A stretch of 64,000 bases of DNA, taken from Blastococcus sp. TML/M2B (GTDB lineage: Bacteria > Actinomycetota > Actinomycetes > Mycobacteriales > Geodermatophilaceae). The notes under the pieces are model-generated. The model searched no databases and had not been told where the DNA came from. It saw nothing but the letters and a program-made list of their open reading frames with translations. Numbering within the stretch: position 1 is the first letter of the stretch; each line of letters opens with the position of its first letter. Positions 29,932 to 37,864 of the stretch are shown here, in pieces. The stretch spans positions 1,860,001 to 1,924,000 of the forward strand of contig NZ_JAENZZ010000002.1 in assembly GCF_016612865.1 (NCBI RefSeq), given 5' to 3'. Position numbers and translations under genes: made by a program.

Positions 29932-29937
29932 TACAGT
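29932..29937 (+). promoter_or_regulatory. -10 box upstream of the leader ORF and GAF histidine kinase
   Basis: TACAGT ends six bases before GTG at 29944, as in leaderless promoters. Transcription from it would start at the leader ORF, 29 bp before the kinase start codon. Confidence 0.55.
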
Positions 29938-29943
29938 CGGGCC

Positions 29944-29976
29944 GTGACCCCGCCCGACGGGGCGGTGGGCCGGTGA
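29944..29976 (+). CDS. Leaderless 10-codon upstream ORF overlapping the kinase start
   Basis: GTG ACC CCG CCC GAC GGG GCG GTG GGC CGG TGA encodes MTPPDGAVGR. It starts six bases after a TACAGT box, and its TGA overlaps the GTG of the histidine kinase. No independent ribosome-binding site is evident for the kinase, so termination-reinitiation on this leader could drive its translation. It is too short to judge by composition. Confidence 0.4.
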   Translation: MTPPDGAVGR

Positions 29977-31613
29977 GCGACCCGCCGCACGACGCCCCGG
30001 AGCTGGCCGTCGCCGTCCGCGCGGCGGCCTCCGGCGGCCACCTGGAGACCACCCTGCGCGAGGTGCTCCGGGCGGCCGTCCGGCAGGTCGACGCGACCTA
30101 CGGCGCGCTCGGCGTGCTCAGCCCGGGCGGCGAGCGGCTCGACCGGTTCGTCGTCGAGGGGCTGGACGAGGAGACGCAGCGGCGGATCGGTGCGCCGCGC
30201 CGTGGCGAGGGGCTGCTCGGGCTGCTGCTCGCCGAGCCGGTCGCGCTCCGGCTGGACGACCTGGCCGATCACCCGGCTTTCCAGGGCTTCCCGGACGGGC
30301 ACCCGCCGATGCGCTCGTTCGTCGGCGTCCCGGTCTGCGTCGGCGACGCCGTCCTCGGCAACCTGCACCTGGCCGAGAAGCGCTCCGGCGGTCCCTTCAC
30401 CGACGCCGACGCCGAGATGACCCGGTCCCCGGCCGCTGTGGCCGGGCTCGCCATCGAGAACGCCTGCCTGCTGGAACGCGCCGAGCTGCGCCGGGCGTGG
30501 GCGCAGGCCGGTGTGGACTTCGCCGCCACGGTGCTGGCCGGCGCCGTCCCGGACGACGTGCTGCGCACCGGCGCGGCCCGCATCTCTGAGCTGTCGGGCG
30601 CGGACGCCATCGGTGTCCTGGTCCCCGAGCCGAACGCCCCGGGGGACATGCGCGTCATCGCCGCCGTGGGGCGGCGGGGTCCGGACTCCGAGGGCATGTG
30701 CGTACCGGTCCAGGGCGGCGTCCTGGGCGAGGTGCGGACCACCGGCGCCGTCCGGGCCCTCCCCGACGTCGGGGACGCACAGCTCACCTCCGTCGTACCC
30801 GAGGTGGCGGGCGAGTTCTCCGGGGAGTACGGCCCGGCGCTGTTCATCCCGGTCGGCGGGCCTCCCGCCCTCGGCATCCTGGCGATGATGCGCGAGCGGC
30901 ACCGCGAGCCGTTCGACCCGGAGCTGCTCACCCTTGCAGGAGAGTTCGCCGCCCAGGCCACCGTGGCTATGGAGCTGGTCCGCAGCCAGCGCCGCGAGCG
31001 CCGCCTCCAGGTGCAGGCCGACCGGGACCGCATCGCCCGCGACCTGCACGACCACGTGGTGCAGCGGATCTTCGCCACCGCCCTGGCGCTGGACCGGATC
31101 GGCCGCTCGGTGGAGGCGGACTCGCCCGAGCTGGCGGCCCGGCTCGCCGAGCGGGTGGACGAGCTCGACGGCACCATCTCCCGCATCCGCTCCTCGATCT
31201 TCGAGCTGCAGCACCAGGACGCCTCCCCCGACGGGGTGCGGCACCGGCTGGTCGACGTCGTCCGCTCCGTGGTGGACGGCCACGGCCTGCGGCCGGACCT
31301 GCGCATGCACGGCGAGGTCGAGGACCTGCCCGCCGGGCTGGTGCACGACGTCGTCGCCGCGGTGCGGGAACTGGTGACCAACGTCGTGCGGCACGCCCGA
31401 GCGCAGCGGGTGACGGTGACCGTCACGGTCACCGACGAGGTCCGCGTGCAGGTCGCCGACGACGGCCGCGGGCTGCCCGAGGTCACCGTGCGCAGCGGGC
31501 TGGCCAACCTGGCCGACCGCGCCGAGCGGCGCGGCGGGCGGCTCACCACCAGCGCCGGCCCGTCGGGCAGCGAGGTGCGGTGGACCGTGCCCCTGGCCGG
31601 GGGCACCGCCTAG
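29973..31613 (+). CDS. GAF-domain sensor histidine kinase, DevS/DosS-like
   Basis: A 546-residue soluble kinase: GAF1 (~20-165, with GVPVCVGDAVLGNLHLAEK), GAF2 (~180-340), HisKA_3 dimer/phosphoacceptor helix (DRIARDLHDHVVQRIFATALAL, the histidine of LHDH) and an HATPase with N-box RELVTNVVRHARA and G-box VADDGRGLPEV. This is the DosS/DevS order. Whether GAF1 holds heme is not decided here. The cognate DosR-like regulator is the convergent neighbour; their stop codons overlap at a CTAG. Confidence 0.9.
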   Translation: MSDPPHDAPELAVAVRAAASGGHLETTLREVLRAAVRQVDATYGALGVLSPGGERLDRFVVEGLDEETQRRIGAPRRGEGLLGLLLAEPVALRLDDLADHPAFQGFPDGHPPMRSFVGVPVCVGDAVLGNLHLAEKRSGGPFTDADAEMTRSPAAVAGLAIENACLLERAELRRAWAQAGVDFAATVLAGAVPDDVLRTGAARISELSGADAIGVLVPEPNAPGDMRVIAAVGRRGPDSEGMCVPVQGGVLGEVRTTGAVRALPDVGDAQLTSVVPEVAGEFSGEYGPALFIPVGGPPALGILAMMRERHREPFDPELLTLAGEFAAQATVAMELVRSQRRERRLQVQADRDRIARDLHDHVVQRIFATALALDRIGRSVEADSPELAARLAERVDELDGTISRIRSSIFELQHQDASPDGVRHRLVDVVRSVVDGHGLRPDLRMHGEVEDLPAGLVHDVVAAVRELVTNVVRHARAQRVTVTVTVTDEVRVQVADDGRGLPEVTVRSGLANLADRAERRGGRLTTSAGPSGSEVRWTVPLAGGTA

Positions 31614-32287
31614 TCGGGAAACGCCTGGTCGGGGGCGCCGTCCCGCAGCTCGGTGGCGAGGATCGCCGCCTGGGTGCGCCGCTCGAGCCCGAGCTTGGCC
31701 AGCAGGTGGCTGGTGTAGTTCTTCACGGTCTTCTCGGCCAGGCCCATGCGGTCGCCGATCTGCCGGTTGGTCAGGCCCTCGCCGATCAGCCGCAGCACGA
31801 TCCGCTCCTGGTCGGTGAGCAGCGGGAGCCGGTCGGCCCCCGCGACCGTCGGCGGGCGCGGGCGCGGGAGCGGCCGGGAGGACGGGATCTCCTCCAGCAG
31901 CGTCCCGCCGGCGGCCACCGTGTGGACGGCGGAGACGAGCGCGGGGCCGCGCACCTGCTTGAGCAGGAAGCCGGTCGCCCCGGCCCGCACCGCCGCCTCG
32001 CGCGCCTCGTGCTCGGAGAAGCTGGTGAGGACCAGGCAGGGCAGGCCCGGGACGCGCTGGCGCAGCGAGCGGCACAGGTCCGCGCCGCTGCCGTCCGGGA
32101 GCCGCATGTCCAGGACGACGACGTCGGGGCGGACGGCGGGCACGCGGGCCAGCGCCTCCGCGACCGAGCCCGCCTCACCGGCGACGACGAGGTGCGGATC
32201 GTCCTCCAGCACCTCGGCGACACCCCGGCGGACGACCTCGTGGTCGTCGACCAGGAAGACGCGCACGCTGGCCTTCTGCTCGGGCAC
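31610..32287 (-). CDS. LuxR-family response regulator, DevR/DosR-like
   Basis: A 225-residue protein. Receiver: VRVFLVDDHEVVRRG with the acidic pair Asp14/Asp15 and the phosphoacceptor Asp60 in VVVLDMRLPDGSG. C-terminal LuxR helix-turn-helix: LTDQERIVLRLIGEGLTNRQIGDRMGLAEKTVKNYTSHLLAKLGLERRTQAA, very close to the DosR recognition region. GGGGAGG precedes the GTG. A minus-strand TACTGT (32325-32330) is a possible -10 box, and GTCTGTG-N8-CACAGAC (32305-32326) lies in the leader. Probably activated by the adjacent GAF kinase. Confidence 0.9.
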   Translation of the reverse strand: MPEQKASVRVFLVDDHEVVRRGVAEVLEDDPHLVVAGEAGSVAEALARVPAVRPDVVVLDMRLPDGSGADLCRSLRQRVPGLPCLVLTSFSEHEAREAAVRAGATGFLLKQVRGPALVSAVHTVAAGGTLLEEIPSSRPLPRPRPPTVAGADRLPLLTDQERIVLRLIGEGLTNRQIGDRMGLAEKTVKNYTSHLLAKLGLERRTQAAILATELRDGAPDQAFPD

Positions 32288-32304
32288 GACCGCCTCCCCC
32301 ACCC

Positions 32305-32326
32305 GTCTGTGACCCGGGGCACAGAC
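32305..32326 (-). promoter_or_regulatory. Inverted repeat in the leader of the DosR-like gene
   Basis: GTCTGTG-N8-CACAGAC between the candidate -10 box and the start codon. It does not match the mycobacterial Dos box. Could be an operator or a small hairpin. Confidence 0.35.
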
Positions 32327-32337
32327 AGTAGGCGGTA

Positions 32338-33366
32338 TCAGGCGGGGAGCAACAGCGCTGCGTACAGCGTGAGCCCGGGACCGAAGGCCATGGCCACCAC
32401 CGGGCCCTCGACGTCGGCCATCTCCTGGAGCACGAGCAGCACCGTCGCCGACGAGCAGTTCCCGTGCTCGGCGAGCACCCGGCGGGAGGCCGCCACGTGC
32501 TCCTCGGCCAGCCCCAGCTCGTCGCGCACGACGTCGATGATCTTCGGGCCACCGGGGTGCACGGCCCACCCGGCGACGTCCTCGACGCGCAGGCCCGCGC
32601 CGGTGAGCAGCTCGTCGACGACGTCGCCCACGTGCCGGGACAGCACGCCGGGCACCTTCGGGGACAGCCCCATCCGGAAGCCGAGGTCGGTGACGTCCCA
32701 GGTCATGAGGTCGGAGGTCGAGGCGTCGGTGCGGGCCACGACGCCCGCCAGCCGGCGGCCCCGTCCCGCGCCGGGCTCGACGACGACGGCGGCTGCCGCG
32801 TCGGAGAACAGCGCGTGCGCCACGACCTGCTCGAGGTCCCGCTCGGCCGGCTGCACGTGCAGGCTGGTCAGCTCGCAGCAGAGCAGCACCGCGGGCCGGG
32901 ACCGCGCGGCCACGAAGTCCCCCACCGCGGCCAGCCCCGGGATGGCCGCGTAGCAGCCCATGTGCCCGATCAGCAGCCGCTGGAGGCCGGGCGGCATGCC
33001 CAGGTCGGCGGCCAGCCGGATGTCCAGGCCGGGCGTGGCGTACCCCGTGCAGGTGGCGACGGCGAACAGCCCGACGTCGCCGGGCGCCAGGCCTGCGGCG
33101 TCCAGCGCACCGGCCACGGCCTGCTTGCCCAGCGGCATGGCCTCCTGGACGTAGCGCTGCATGCGGGCGGCGGTGCCCCAGCTGCTCAGGTCCTCGTCCA
33201 GCGGGTTGGCCACCGCGTGCCGCCGGCGCACCCCGGCGCCCAGGAAGATCCGCTCCGCGGCGCGGACGTCGGCGTAGTGGTCGGCGAAGAAGCCGTCCCA
33301 CGCCGCCTCCTGCTCCAGCGCGGCGGGCAGGGCCGATCCGGCCCCGGTGAGGACGGCGTCGCTCAC
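32338..33366 (-). CDS. Type III polyketide synthase (chalcone/alkylresorcinol synthase fold)
   Basis: Homodimeric ketosynthase that extends an acyl-CoA with malonyl-CoA. 342 residues with the catalytic triad visible: Cys138 (IGHMGCYAAIPGL), His270 (GWAVHPGGPKI) and Asn303 (HGNCSSATVL). FGPGLTLYAALL is the C-terminal family signature. The GTG overlaps the stop of the upstream methyltransferase as GTGA, so the two form an operon and the methyltransferase probably modifies the product. The product is not predictable; alkylresorcinols or alkylpyrones are the usual actinobacterial outputs. Confidence 0.9.
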   Translation of the reverse strand: MSDAVLTGAGSALPAALEQEAAWDGFFADHYADVRAAERIFLGAGVRRRHAVANPLDEDLSSWGTAARMQRYVQEAMPLGKQAVAGALDAAGLAPGDVGLFAVATCTGYATPGLDIRLAADLGMPPGLQRLLIGHMGCYAAIPGLAAVGDFVAARSRPAVLLCCELTSLHVQPAERDLEQVVAHALFSDAAAAVVVEPGAGRGRRLAGVVARTDASTSDLMTWDVTDLGFRMGLSPKVPGVLSRHVGDVVDELLTGAGLRVEDVAGWAVHPGGPKIIDVVRDELGLAEEHVAASRRVLAEHGNCSSATVLLVLQEMADVEGPVVAMAFGPGLTLYAALLLPA

Positions 33367-34154
33367 GACTCGGCCTGGGGAGCGCGCGTGCTGGGCATGC
33401 TCCCGACGGTACGTGCGGCGCGGGCCCCGTGCCCGTCCTGCGCCGCGCCGTCCGCCGGGCGCTTGCGGCCGTACCCGGCGAAGACGACGGCGGTGGAGCG
33501 GATCGGCTTCATCCGCACCAGCTCCCGGCGGCCCAGCACCCAGGCGACCGCGTCGCGCAGCGACGGCCGGAGCCCGACCAGCCGCAGGTCCAGCCCGAGC
33601 CGGTCCGCGGCCGCCAGCAGGCGGTCCCGGTCGACGAACAGCGCCGGGTCGTGGATGCCGCGCGGCGGTCCGCCGGGCAGCCGCTCGGCGAGGGTGACCA
33701 TCAGCAGCCGGCCGATCCGGGTGGCGGCCAGGGCGTCGAGGACCAGCGTGCCGCCGGGCCGCAGCAGCCGCGCGCACTCGGCGAGCACGGCGACGTCGTC
33801 CTCGACGTGCTCGAGGATCTCACCGGCCACGACCACGTCGGCGCAGCCGTCGGCGAGCGGCACGGCCAGCACCGAGCCGCGCACCGGGCGCACCCCGTGC
33901 CGGGCCGCCAGCCGCAGGCCCGGCTCCCCCAGGTCCACGCCGACGTGCCGGTAGCCCAGCCGGGCGACGTGCGGCGCCATCAGCCCACCGCCGCAGGCCA
34001 GGTCGACCAGCACCGCCCCGGGCCGCGGGGCGGGGGCGAGGTGCTCGGCCCGCGAGGCGGCCAGCCAGTGGAGGGCGGCGAACCCGCCGGAGGTCTCCCA
34101 CCACTGGTCGGCGAGGTCGTCGTACTGGGCGGGGTCGTTCCGGGCGCGGCTCAC
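33363..34154 (-). CDS. SAM-dependent methyltransferase, UbiG-like
   Basis: A 263-residue class I methyltransferase. QYDDLADQWWETSGGFAALHWLAASRAEHL resembles the UbiG N-terminus, VLVDLACGGGLMAPHVARLGYRHVGVDLGE is the SAM site (motif I), and VVAGEILEHVEDDVAVLAECARLLRPGG is motif II/III. The last ~30 residues are disordered. Coupled by GTGA to the type III PKS, so O-methylation of a phenolic polyketide or quinone is likely, by analogy with other PKS III-methyltransferase pairs. Confidence 0.86.
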   Translation of the reverse strand: MSRARNDPAQYDDLADQWWETSGGFAALHWLAASRAEHLAPAPRPGAVLVDLACGGGLMAPHVARLGYRHVGVDLGEPGLRLAARHGVRPVRGSVLAVPLADGCADVVVAGEILEHVEDDVAVLAECARLLRPGGTLVLDALAATRIGRLLMVTLAERLPGGPPRGIHDPALFVDRDRLLAAADRLGLDLRLVGLRPSLRDAVAWVLGRRELVRMKPIRSTAVVFAGYGRKRPADGAAQDGHGARAARTVGSMPSTRAPQAES

Positions 34155-34164
34155 GGAGGCGGGG

Positions 34165-34506
34165 TCACCCCTTCTTCAGCGGATCGTGCCCCCAGTTCAT
34201 CAGGGAGTAGCGCCACCGGGAGGCCTCGATCTCCTCCCGCGCCGGTTCCTGGGCGAGGTGGCGCTGCACGTAGCCGTGCACCTTCCGCATGTGCGCGAGG
34301 TCGTCGTCGGTCAGATCGGCCTTCTTCGTGCGCAGCAGGGCGACGATCCGACGGCCCGAGGCGTGCCCGGTGGACTCGCCGTCGCCGTCCTTCTGCCCGA
34401 CGGCGCGCGACTCGTCGCTGTCCAGCCAGGTCTCCAGCTCACCGGCGGTCATGTTCACCGCCTCGCCGAACTCGCGCCGGATCGTGTCGGGGTCCTCGGT
34501 CGCCAT
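34165..34506 (-). CDS. DUF3140 family protein
   Basis: A 113-residue soluble protein with FGEAVNMTAGELETWLDSDESRAVGQ and ASGRRIVALLRTKKADLTDDDLAHMRKVHGYVQRHLAQ, the DUF3140 pattern seen across actinobacteria and some proteobacteria. The end, RWRYSLMNWGHDPLKKG, is also typical. Function unknown. Probably co-transcribed with the methyltransferase and PKS genes, 10 bp downstream. Confidence 0.82.
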   Translation of the reverse strand: MATEDPDTIRREFGEAVNMTAGELETWLDSDESRAVGQKDGDGESTGHASGRRIVALLRTKKADLTDDDLAHMRKVHGYVQRHLAQEPAREEIEASRWRYSLMNWGHDPLKKG

Positions 34507-34661
34507 TCGGTCCTCCGCTCGGGTCGTCCTCCGGTACCGCTGCCCCTCCGGTACCGCTGGCGGGGAGCGCGGAAACCGCCGTCTGGTACTGCTGGTCCTC
34601 CGCCCGCCGGACCCAGGACCACCAGCGGGACCACCCCAGCCCGGACCACCCAGGAGGCCCC

Positions 34662-35585
34662 GTGTCCGTCACCGTCGTCGGCAGCGTCAACGAGGACGTG
34701 CTCGTCGCGGTCGACCGCCTGCCGGGCCGCGGCGAGACCGTCGTCGGCCGCTCGGCCACCCGCGCCCCGGGTGGCAAGGGCGCCAACCAGGCCGCGGCCG
34801 CGGGGCTGCTCGGGCCCGGGGTGCACATGGTCGGGCGGGTCGGCGAGGACGCGGCGGGCGACCGGCAGCTCGCGGCGCTGGCCGGCTCGCGGGTCAACGT
34901 CAGCCGGGTGCACCGGACGCCGGGGCTGCCCACCGGCACCGCCACGATCCCGGTCGAGGAGGGCACCGGGGAGAACCTCATCGTCGTGGCGCCCGGCGCC
35001 AACGACGCGCTGGTGCCGGCCGACGTCGACGTCGAGCCGGTGCACCGCGCCGACGTGCTGCTGCTCCAGCTCGAGGTGCCCCTGGAGACGGTGCTGGCCG
35101 CGGCCACCTCCGCGCGCGGCACCGTCGTCCTCACCCCGGCGCCGCCGCGCGCCCTCCCGCAGGCGCTGCTCGAGGCGGTCGACGTCCTGGTCCCCAACGA
35201 GCACGAGCTGCTCCAGCTGGCCGGCACCGAGCCGGGTGAGCGGACGCCGGCGGAGCTCGCCGCGCTGGCCCGCGGCCTCGGCGCCGGTGCCGTCGTGGTG
35301 ACGCTGGGCGCGCGCGGCGCCCTCGTGGTGCCCGCGGACGGTCCCGCGCTGCTCCAGGAGCCGCTGGTCGTCGACCCCGTCGACACGACCGGGGCCGGCG
35401 ACTGCTTCACCGGCGCCCTGGGGCAGGCATTGGCCCGCGGCGAGGAGCTGGCCGGCGCGGTGCGCTACGCCGTCGCCGCCGCGGCGCTGTCCACCACCGG
35501 CGCCGGTGCGCGCGGCGCCCTGCCGGGGGACGACGACGTCCAGGACGTGCTCGCGCGGGTGCCGGCCGCCACCGAGGTCCGCTGA
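34662..35585 (+). CDS. rbsK: Ribokinase (PfkB family)
   Basis: Phosphorylates D-ribose (or a related sugar) at O5. 307 residues. Motif 1 ATRAPGGKGANQAAAAGLLG and motif 2 DPVDTTGAGDCFTGALG carry the sugar site and the catalytic aspartate/anion hole. VVLTPAPPRALPQALLEAVDVLVPNEHELLQL is the ribokinase lid and hinge region. CAGGAGG precedes the GTG. No ribose transporter is adjacent. A hairpin follows the stop. Confidence 0.88.
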   Translation: MSVTVVGSVNEDVLVAVDRLPGRGETVVGRSATRAPGGKGANQAAAAGLLGPGVHMVGRVGEDAAGDRQLAALAGSRVNVSRVHRTPGLPTGTATIPVEEGTGENLIVVAPGANDALVPADVDVEPVHRADVLLLQLEVPLETVLAAATSARGTVVLTPAPPRALPQALLEAVDVLVPNEHELLQLAGTEPGERTPAELAALARGLGAGAVVVTLGARGALVVPADGPALLQEPLVVDPVDTTGAGDCFTGALGQALARGEELAGAVRYAVAAAALSTTGAGARGALPGDDDVQDVLARVPAATEVR

Positions 35586-35591
35586 CCGCTC

Positions 35592-35616
35592 CCGGCGGGG
35601 CGGTTTCCCCCGCCGG
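35592..35616 (+). terminator. Hairpin after ribokinase gene
   Basis: CCGGCGGGG (35592-35600) pairs with CCCCGCCGG (35608-35616) around a CGGTTTC loop, directly after the stop codon. Confidence 0.55.
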
Positions 35617-35669
35617 ACCCCGGGCACTCCGGCTGTCGACGACCACCCCGGTTCCGAGGAGGACCTGCG

Positions 35670-35819
35670 ATGACCGAGCCCGAACGCGCCCCCGACGTCG
35701 ACCAGCCCGACGGCGGCGCCCCCTCCCGCGAGGCCGACGGCACCGGCACCACACCGCACCCGGACCAGCCGGCGGAGGGCCAGGAGCTCGACGGGGTCGC
35801 CGACACCCCGGACGTCTGA
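35670..35819 (+). CDS. Small acidic disordered protein
   Basis: A 49-residue protein starting MTEPERAPDVDQPDGGAPS and ending LDGVADTPDV, rich in Asp, Glu, Pro and Gly with no hydrophobic core. A strong GAGGAGG site 6 bp before the ATG and a hairpin after the stop support it as real. Similar tiny acidic proteins occur at 36891, 38350, 41091 and 62293. Function unknown. Confidence 0.6.
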   Translation: MTEPERAPDVDQPDGGAPSREADGTGTTPHPDQPAEGQELDGVADTPDV

Positions 35820-35825
35820 CCGCCC

Positions 35826-35850
35826 GGCCGACCGGACGGCCCGGTCGGCC
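35826..35850 (+). terminator. Hairpin after the small acidic gene
   Basis: Perfect 10-bp stem GGCCGACCGG / CCGGTCGGCC with a 5-nt loop, 7 bp past the stop. Confidence 0.6.
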
Positions 35851-35889
35851 ATACTCGCGGACGGTTCGGTCGACGGCGATGGAGGATGC

Positions 35890-36798
35890 GTGCGGCACGG
35901 CACCCTCCGCGCGGGGCTGACGGCGCTCGCCCTGCTGGTGCTCGCCGGCTGCGGCGACGACGCCCCCGGCAGCGACGCGGCCGTGACCCCCGGCGACGCC
36001 GCGGACTGCCCCGGCGAGGTCCTCGACGTCGTCGTCTCCGTCGGCGCGTGGAGCGACGTCGTCCGGCAGGTGGCTGGGGACTGCGCGACGGTCACCACCA
36101 TCGCCCCCGATGCCGGCACCCCCGAGCTCGCACCCGATGACCGGGCCGCCTTCGGCGCGGCCGACCTCGTCGTCCTCGACGGCGGCGGCCCGGACGCGTG
36201 GGCCGCCGGCGCGCTGGACGGTCGGCCCGGCCCGCAGGTCGTGGTGCGCGCGGGCGGGCTGGCCGGCGGGCCGGAGCGGGAGGGCGGCCTCCTCTGGTAC
36301 GACCCCGCCGTCGTGCCGGAGGTGGCCTCGGCCGTCGCGCGCGAGCTGGCCCGGCTCTCCCCCGACGCCGCGCCGTACTTCGCCGCGCAGCACACCGCCT
36401 GGACCACGGCGCTCCAGCCCTACCTCCAGGCGGTCGCCGATCTGCGCGAGGACGCGGACGGCGCGACGTTCGCCGCGACCGGCGCCGGCTTCGGGCCGAT
36501 GGCCGCGGCGCTCGGTCTCGCCGACGCCACCCCGGCGGGCTACGCGCGGGCCGCGCGCAGCGGCGGGGCACCCGGGGCGGAGGACGTGACCGCCCTCGGG
36601 ACGGCGCTGGCCGAGGGGTCGGTGGACGTCCTCGTGCAGGTGGGCGGCGACCTGCCCGACGCGGTGCGCGACGCCGCCGACGCCGCGGACGTGCCGGTCG
36701 TCGAGATCACCGCGGTGCCGGACGAGGGCACGCCGTTCCTGGAGTGGCAGCTGGGCCAGCTCGGCGCGCTGGCCGAGGCGCTGGACCCGGACGCCTGA
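35890..36798 (+). CDS. Metal ABC transporter substrate-binding lipoprotein, ZnuA-like
   Basis: A 302-residue exported lipoprotein: signal MRHGTLRAGLTALALLVLAGC with lipobox LAGC at Cys21. The mature protein has the cluster 9 (zinc/manganese) binding-protein layout: VVVSVGAWSDVVRQVAGDCATVTTIAP, ADLVVLDGGGPDAW, then the long backbone helix and VPVVEITAVPDEGTPFLEWQLGQLGALAEAL. The first metal histidines normally seen are not obvious, and no permease or ATPase gene adjoins, so the ligand is open. GGAGG precedes the GTG. Confidence 0.75.
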   Translation: MRHGTLRAGLTALALLVLAGCGDDAPGSDAAVTPGDAADCPGEVLDVVVSVGAWSDVVRQVAGDCATVTTIAPDAGTPELAPDDRAAFGAADLVVLDGGGPDAWAAGALDGRPGPQVVVRAGGLAGGPEREGGLLWYDPAVVPEVASAVARELARLSPDAAPYFAAQHTAWTTALQPYLQAVADLREDADGATFAATGAGFGPMAAALGLADATPAGYARAARSGGAPGAEDVTALGTALAEGSVDVLVQVGGDLPDAVRDAADAADVPVVEITAVPDEGTPFLEWQLGQLGALAEALDPDA

Positions 36799-36890
36799 GC
36801 CCGGTGCCGTGACCCAGATCTCTCCTCCGACCTGGTGATTCACGGCCCCCGGCCGGTTCCGGGCAGCCGGATGGGGGCAGGCTGGCAGGC

Positions 36891-37025
36891 ATGGACGACG
36901 AGCGCGAGACCCGGCCGGCAGACCCCACCCCGCAGACGACGGCCGACGAGCCGGCCACCGGGACCGCGACGGCGGCCGCCGTCTCCCGCATGCTGGCCAA
37001 CCCGCGGCGCGTGCGCCGGGCCTGA
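36891..37025 (+). CDS. Small hypothetical protein
   Basis: A 44-residue ORF, MDDERETRPADPTPQTTADE, then a short basic tail NPRRVRRA. Acidic and Thr/Pro-rich, then basic. The ribosome-binding site is weak (GGCAGGC). Kept because of its likeness to other small proteins here, but only the start codon and composition support it. Confidence 0.45.
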   Translation: MDDERETRPADPTPQTTADEPATGTATAAAVSRMLANPRRVRRA

Positions 37026-37052
37026 GCCCGTTCCGGGGGGATCAGGGGTCGC

Positions 37053-37071
37053 TGATCACCGTCGGTGATCA
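37053..37071. terminator. Palindrome between the small ORF and the TetR gene
   Basis: TGATCACC-GTC-GGTGATCA, 8-bp arms and a 3-nt loop. Could end transcription from upstream or be an operator. Confidence 0.4.
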
Positions 37072-37160
37072 CACCGGTCCCAGTCGTCCATCGCGCCACG
37101 CGCAACCCGTTGTCCCCTCGTCACTCAGAGCGACCATCGTCGGCGTGCCGCGAACTGCTC

Positions 37161-37189
37161 CGTCACGGGCTGGTGCACCATCCGTGACG
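37161..37189 (+). promoter_or_regulatory. Inverted repeat bracketing the -10 box of the TetR gene, candidate auto-operator
   Basis: CGTCACGG (37161-37168) and CCGTGACG (37182-37189) are perfect 8-bp arms 21 bp apart centre to centre. Between them lies CACCAT, a possible -10 box seven bases before the GTG start. A repressor bound here would block its own promoter. Confidence 0.6.
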
Positions 37190-37815
37190 TGACCGCCGCC
37201 ATGCACCTCACCGCCGTCGACGACATCGCGACCCCGGTCCGCCGGAGCCGCGCGGAGCGTCAGGCGATCGTGCTCGACACCGCGGAGCGGCTGTTCTCCA
37301 GCCGCAGCTCGCGCAGCGTCGGCATGGACGAGCTCGTCCGCGAGACCGGCCTGGGCAAGATGACGGTCTACCGCCTCTTCAAGAGCAAGGACGACCTGGT
37401 CGGGGCCTACCTGACCCGCAAGGCCGCGACCGTCCTCGGGTTCATCGACGCCGAGCTGATCCGCCTCGAGGGCGACCCGCGGGCCGCGCTGCTCTCGGTG
37501 GTCGACGCCGTCGAGCGCGACGTCACCCGCACCGGGTTCCGCGGCTGCCCGTTCACCAACGTCAGCAGCGAGTACGACGACCCGCAGCACCCGGCCCGCA
37601 GCGCCGCGGCCGACTACAAGTTCGAGCTGCACACCCGGCTGGAGCGGCTCACCGACCAGATCGTGCCGGGCGACGGCGAGGACCTCGCCGCGCAGCTGCA
37701 CCTGATCATCGACGGGATGTACCTGTCCGGCGGCCTGCTCGGCCCCGACGGCCCGGCCTCGCACGGCCGCCGGCTCGCCGAGAAGCTCATCGACGCCGCG
37801 ACCGCCCGCGCCTGA
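37189..37815 (+). CDS. TetR/AcrR-family transcriptional regulator
   Basis: A 208-residue repressor. N-terminal helix-turn-helix: RQAIVLDTAERLFSSRSSRSVGMDELVRETGLGKMTVYRLFKSKDDLVGAYL. The C-terminal ligand domain contains FRGCPFTNVSSEYDDPQHPARSAAADYK, a motif typical of the YsiA/AcrR-like group (TetR_C domain with GCPF). The start follows a leaderless-type promoter flanked by a perfect inverted repeat, suggesting autoregulation. The regulated partner genes are not clear; the fadE-like gene has a different palindrome. Confidence 0.87.
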   Translation: MTAAMHLTAVDDIATPVRRSRAERQAIVLDTAERLFSSRSSRSVGMDELVRETGLGKMTVYRLFKSKDDLVGAYLTRKAATVLGFIDAELIRLEGDPRAALLSVVDAVERDVTRTGFRGCPFTNVSSEYDDPQHPARSAAADYKFELHTRLERLTDQIVPGDGEDLAAQLHLIIDGMYLSGGLLGPDGPASHGRRLAEKLIDAATARA

Positions 37816-37864
37816 CCGGGGGCACCCGGGCGCGGGAACCGCTCCCGGCCCGCACGATGGTCCG

